From positions 1 to 52,024 of the forward strand of contig JBCAQO010000041.1 in assembly GCA_039111635.1 (NCBI GenBank): DNA of 52,024 nucleotides, read 5' to 3'. Position 1 is the stretch's first letter. Every line of letters starts with the position of its first letter. This document shows positions 51,380 to 52,024 of this stretch, piece after piece. A program made the translations under genes and the position numbers. This DNA comes from Heterobasidion occidentale (Eukaryota; Basidiomycota; Agaricomycetes; Russulales; Bondarzewiaceae). The notes under the pieces are model-generated. The model was given only the letters and a program-made list of their open reading frames with translations, had not been told where the DNA came from and did not search any database.

Positions 51380-52024
51380 TCACCGAAGCCGCATCGTCGT
51401 CCTCCGCCGATCGGATGGAGCTGGTGTCGGTATCTTCTTCGTCGGCATCGTCGCCTCAGCGTCGTCGTCGCTCGATCGGGATTCTTCCATGGCCCGAAGG
51501 CGTGCTTGTGAGATGTCGAGGAGGGCTTCAAGGTCGGCGAGCTTCAGCGACCTGCGAGCAAAGTAAGGAATAATGCGGAATGCTGCCACTGGCCGATCAA
51601 AGACCGATCCGTCAAGTTCGGCCAAAATATATGCTCCCCCTCGGTTCCTAGAAATCACCAGCAATGGTCCCAAGTACCGTGGTCGCATCTTCCGATTGAG
51701 CGCCTTTTCTATGGCTGTGTTGCGCATCAGGACCAGCGAGCCTCGGTGGAAATTGAAGTCGCGAAGGGTGGCCGAATGCTGCTGTTCAAATCGGATGGCG
51801 GCCTGGACTCGGGCGCCGACTACCGAGTCGCGAAGGTGGGCGAGGTCCGATCGGCGTTTCTGCAAAGCGATGGCACGTCGAGCAATGAGGTCGGTGGTGC
51901 TGAGGGTTGTGGTCGGCGGTGGTAGAAGATAGGTGGCTTCGGCAATGTCGAGTGGCAGGAGGGGATGGGTGCCGGTAGCTGCGAAATATGGGGAACAGCC
52001 CATTCGACGCCGAACAGTAAATGC
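51380..52024 (-). CDS. E4 pol, integrase C-terminal part (5' part outside the window)
   Basis: Open from the window edge to the stop at 51380-51382. GCSPYFAATGTHPLLPLDI is the end of a Ty3 integrase core (the segment before the C-terminal domain). It is followed by a helical region with RRSDLAHLRDSVVGAR and the GPY/F-like module: GSLVLMRNTAIE, RKMRPRYLGPLLVISRNRGG and YILAELDG. The tail is acidic, then basic (PTKKIPTPAPSDRRR). No chromodomain is seen before the stop, unlike E1-E3, so this is a different clade of gypsy elements. The frame shows no break in the visible part. Confidence 0.85.
   Translation of the reverse strand, partial: AFTVRRRMGCSPYFAATGTHPLLPLDIAEATYLLPPPTTTLSTTDLIARRAIALQKRRSDLAHLRDSVVGARVQAAIRFEQQHSATLRDFNFHRGSLVLMRNTAIEKALNRKMRPRYLGPLLVISRNRGGAYILAELDGSVFDRPVAAFRIIPYFARRSLKLADLEALLDISQARLRAMEESRSSDDDAEATMPTKKIPTPAPSDRRRTTMRLR

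Larger units (their letters stand above)
47670..52024 (-). mobile_element. E4: second Ty3/gypsy element, 3' part only (runs off the window)
   Basis: The integrase C-terminus of pol is on the minus strand at the right edge and an LTR on the same strand lies at the left. Between them is an opposite-strand gene. The sequence AGTAGGGAGGA on the minus strand, a polypurine-like block, occurs at both 48656-48667 and 51300-51311 within a longer direct repeat. The family is distinct from E1-E3. Confidence 0.65.

Overview
The window is nuclear DNA of a filamentous basidiomycete, most likely an Agaricomycete (polypore-like). The genes are cut by many short introns of about 46-81 bp with GT-AG (occasionally GC-AG) borders. 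The gene set fits too: a very long fungal ATG4, an F-box gene, and chromodomain Ty3/gypsy elements. No tRNA, rRNA, CRISPR or bacterial-type feature was found.

Left part (1-13.6 kb), host genes: a calcium/calmodulin-type protein kinase (209-2957, +, 9 exons); an intronless F-box gene (3842-5536, +); ATG4, the autophagy cysteine protease (6139-9303, -, 5 exons), convergent with the F-box gene and carrying an apparent one-base frameshift just after its catalytic cysteine; and an 8-exon coiled-coil gene (11120-12601, +) that I could splice into one clean frame.

Middle part (13.6-47.6 kb), a nest of one Ty3/gypsy chromovirus family whose LTRs start TGTTATGA and end GTAACA. E1 (13629-24424) is full length with target duplication CTGAC. 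E2 (26121-47576) has lost its 3' LTR and is split by E3 (28569-39970, target duplication AGAAG). E3 in turn carries a solo LTR in the opposite orientation (31132-31753, target duplication AGGCC). A second inverted LTR plus 50 bp of internal DNA (25473-26120) abuts E2, and an unrelated LTR lies at 24508-25328. Each element carries gag, then pol (protease, RT, RNase H, integrase, chromodomain), then a third coding region after pol, then a long non-coding tract full of hairpins.

This family is the most interesting content of the window. (a) The RNA 5' end is complementary to the primer-binding site, which indicates Tf1/sushi-type self-priming. (b) Two small overprinted ORFs, 82 aa inside gag and 155 aa after pol, are intact and equal in length in all three copies, although the surrounding gag or pol frames are broken. 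(c) Each copy has 14-17 dispersed units of a small hairpin, GTC-CGCAAN-GAC followed by TAAACTA, with compensatory stem changes. (d) The same tract holds a 21-nt perfect complement of 18S rRNA and a tRNA T-arm look-alike. (e) LTR leader hairpins keep their fold while their stems change. All of this comes from reading the sequence by eye; no searches were run.

Right part (47.6-52.0 kb), a second retroelement family (E4) on the minus strand: integrase end of pol at the window edge, a TATA-containing LTR at 47670-48445, and between them an intact 4-exon gene on the opposite strand with a cysteine cluster.
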